Source: JBOGXB01 sp050694215 (lineage in GTDB: Bacteria; Actinomycetota; CADDZG01; WHSQ01). Taken from it: 49,586 nt of DNA. Positions 49,500 through 49,586 of this stretch are shown here, in pieces. The translations under genes were made by a program, and so were the position numbers. Location of the stretch: positions 1-49,586 of the forward strand of contig JBOGXB010000005.1 of assembly GCA_050694215.1 (NCBI GenBank), written 5' to 3'. The number at the start of each line of letters is the position of its first letter. The first letter of the stretch is position 1. The notes below the pieces were generated by a model. The model saw only the letters and a program-made list of their open reading frames with translations. It was not told where the DNA came from and did not search any database.

Positions 49500-49586
49500 A
49501 TGACCGAGATCGGCTACCGGGGTCCTCAGACCTGCAAGATAGTGGGAATCACCTACCGGCAGCTCGATTACTGGACGCGGACCGGC
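49500..49586 (+). CDS. MerR family regulator (partial; Rv1830-like)
   Basis: The first 29 codons are in the window; the gene continues beyond the right edge. The N-terminus reads GYRGPQTCKIVGITYRQLDY, the start of a MerR helix-turn-helix and typical of the Rv1830 group. ATG preceded by GGGAGG at 5 bases. Order FtsR-type, nuclease, MerR matches actinobacteria. Confidence 0.85.
   Translation, partial: MTEIGYRGPQTCKIVGITYRQLDYWTRTG

Overview
The window is GC-rich, densely coding DNA from an actinobacterium. The order tlyA, NAD kinase, steA, steB ... pyrG ... xerD ... parA ... scpA, scpB, rluB ... cmk, der, and then gcvH, a GarA-type FHA protein, an FtsR-type MerR regulator, a bifunctional-nuclease-family gene and a second MerR gene, is the conserved order known from Mycobacterium and relatives. 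Several departures point to a lineage away from Mycobacteriales, probably uncultured: no recN between NAD kinase and steA, a murJ/glycosyltransferase block before pyrG, alanine dehydrogenase beside pyrG, and an aromatic-pathway block between rluB and cmk. Many starts are GTG or TTG, and many gene pairs overlap by 4 bases.

Layout: 1-4370 (minus) is a branched-chain amino-acid-type ABC uptake operon (secreted anchored protein, lipoprotein binding protein, LivH, LivM cut by the window edge). 4681-7271 holds a small two-helix protein with a possible zinc knuckle, a DUF1015 protein and a HAD-IIA phosphatase. 7305-14163 is a four-gene MacB/FtsX-type ABC exporter with two paralogous permeases and two different ATPases. 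14165-17106 has a rhomboid protease (minus), two small proteins, tlyA and NAD kinase. 17177-25093 is a probable envelope operon: steA, steB, murJ, a GT4 glycosyltransferase, a large membrane protein with an extracytoplasmic alkaline-phosphatase-like domain, and a WecA/MraY-like transferase. 25211-30582 carries pyrG, ald, xerD, a DksA/TraR protein and deoB.

30583-36932 is a chromosome-maintenance region: parA, a ribbon-helix-helix-like partner, an 834-base intergenic stretch, a site-2 protease and trpS (divergent), then scpA, scpB, rluB. 37010-41864 makes aromatic precursors and then cmk and der. After tRNA-Pro(GGG) come pgsA, a nucleotidyltransferase fused to a degenerate phosphomannomutase, gcvH, garA-like, ftsR-like, a frameshifted D,D-carboxypeptidase, hpt, the nuclease and the start of the second MerR gene.

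The most striking unexplained signal is a family of short AT-richer arrays with a GTMGAY core repeated every 8 bases. I see about a dozen, all between 30.8 and 47.0 kb. One lies just before parA, one inside the coding sequence of the RHH-like gene, and others sit on the start or stop codons of neighbouring genes. Because RHH partners of ParA proteins are known to bind tandem 7-8 bp repeats, I propose as a testable idea that this is a dispersed partition or regulatory site family.
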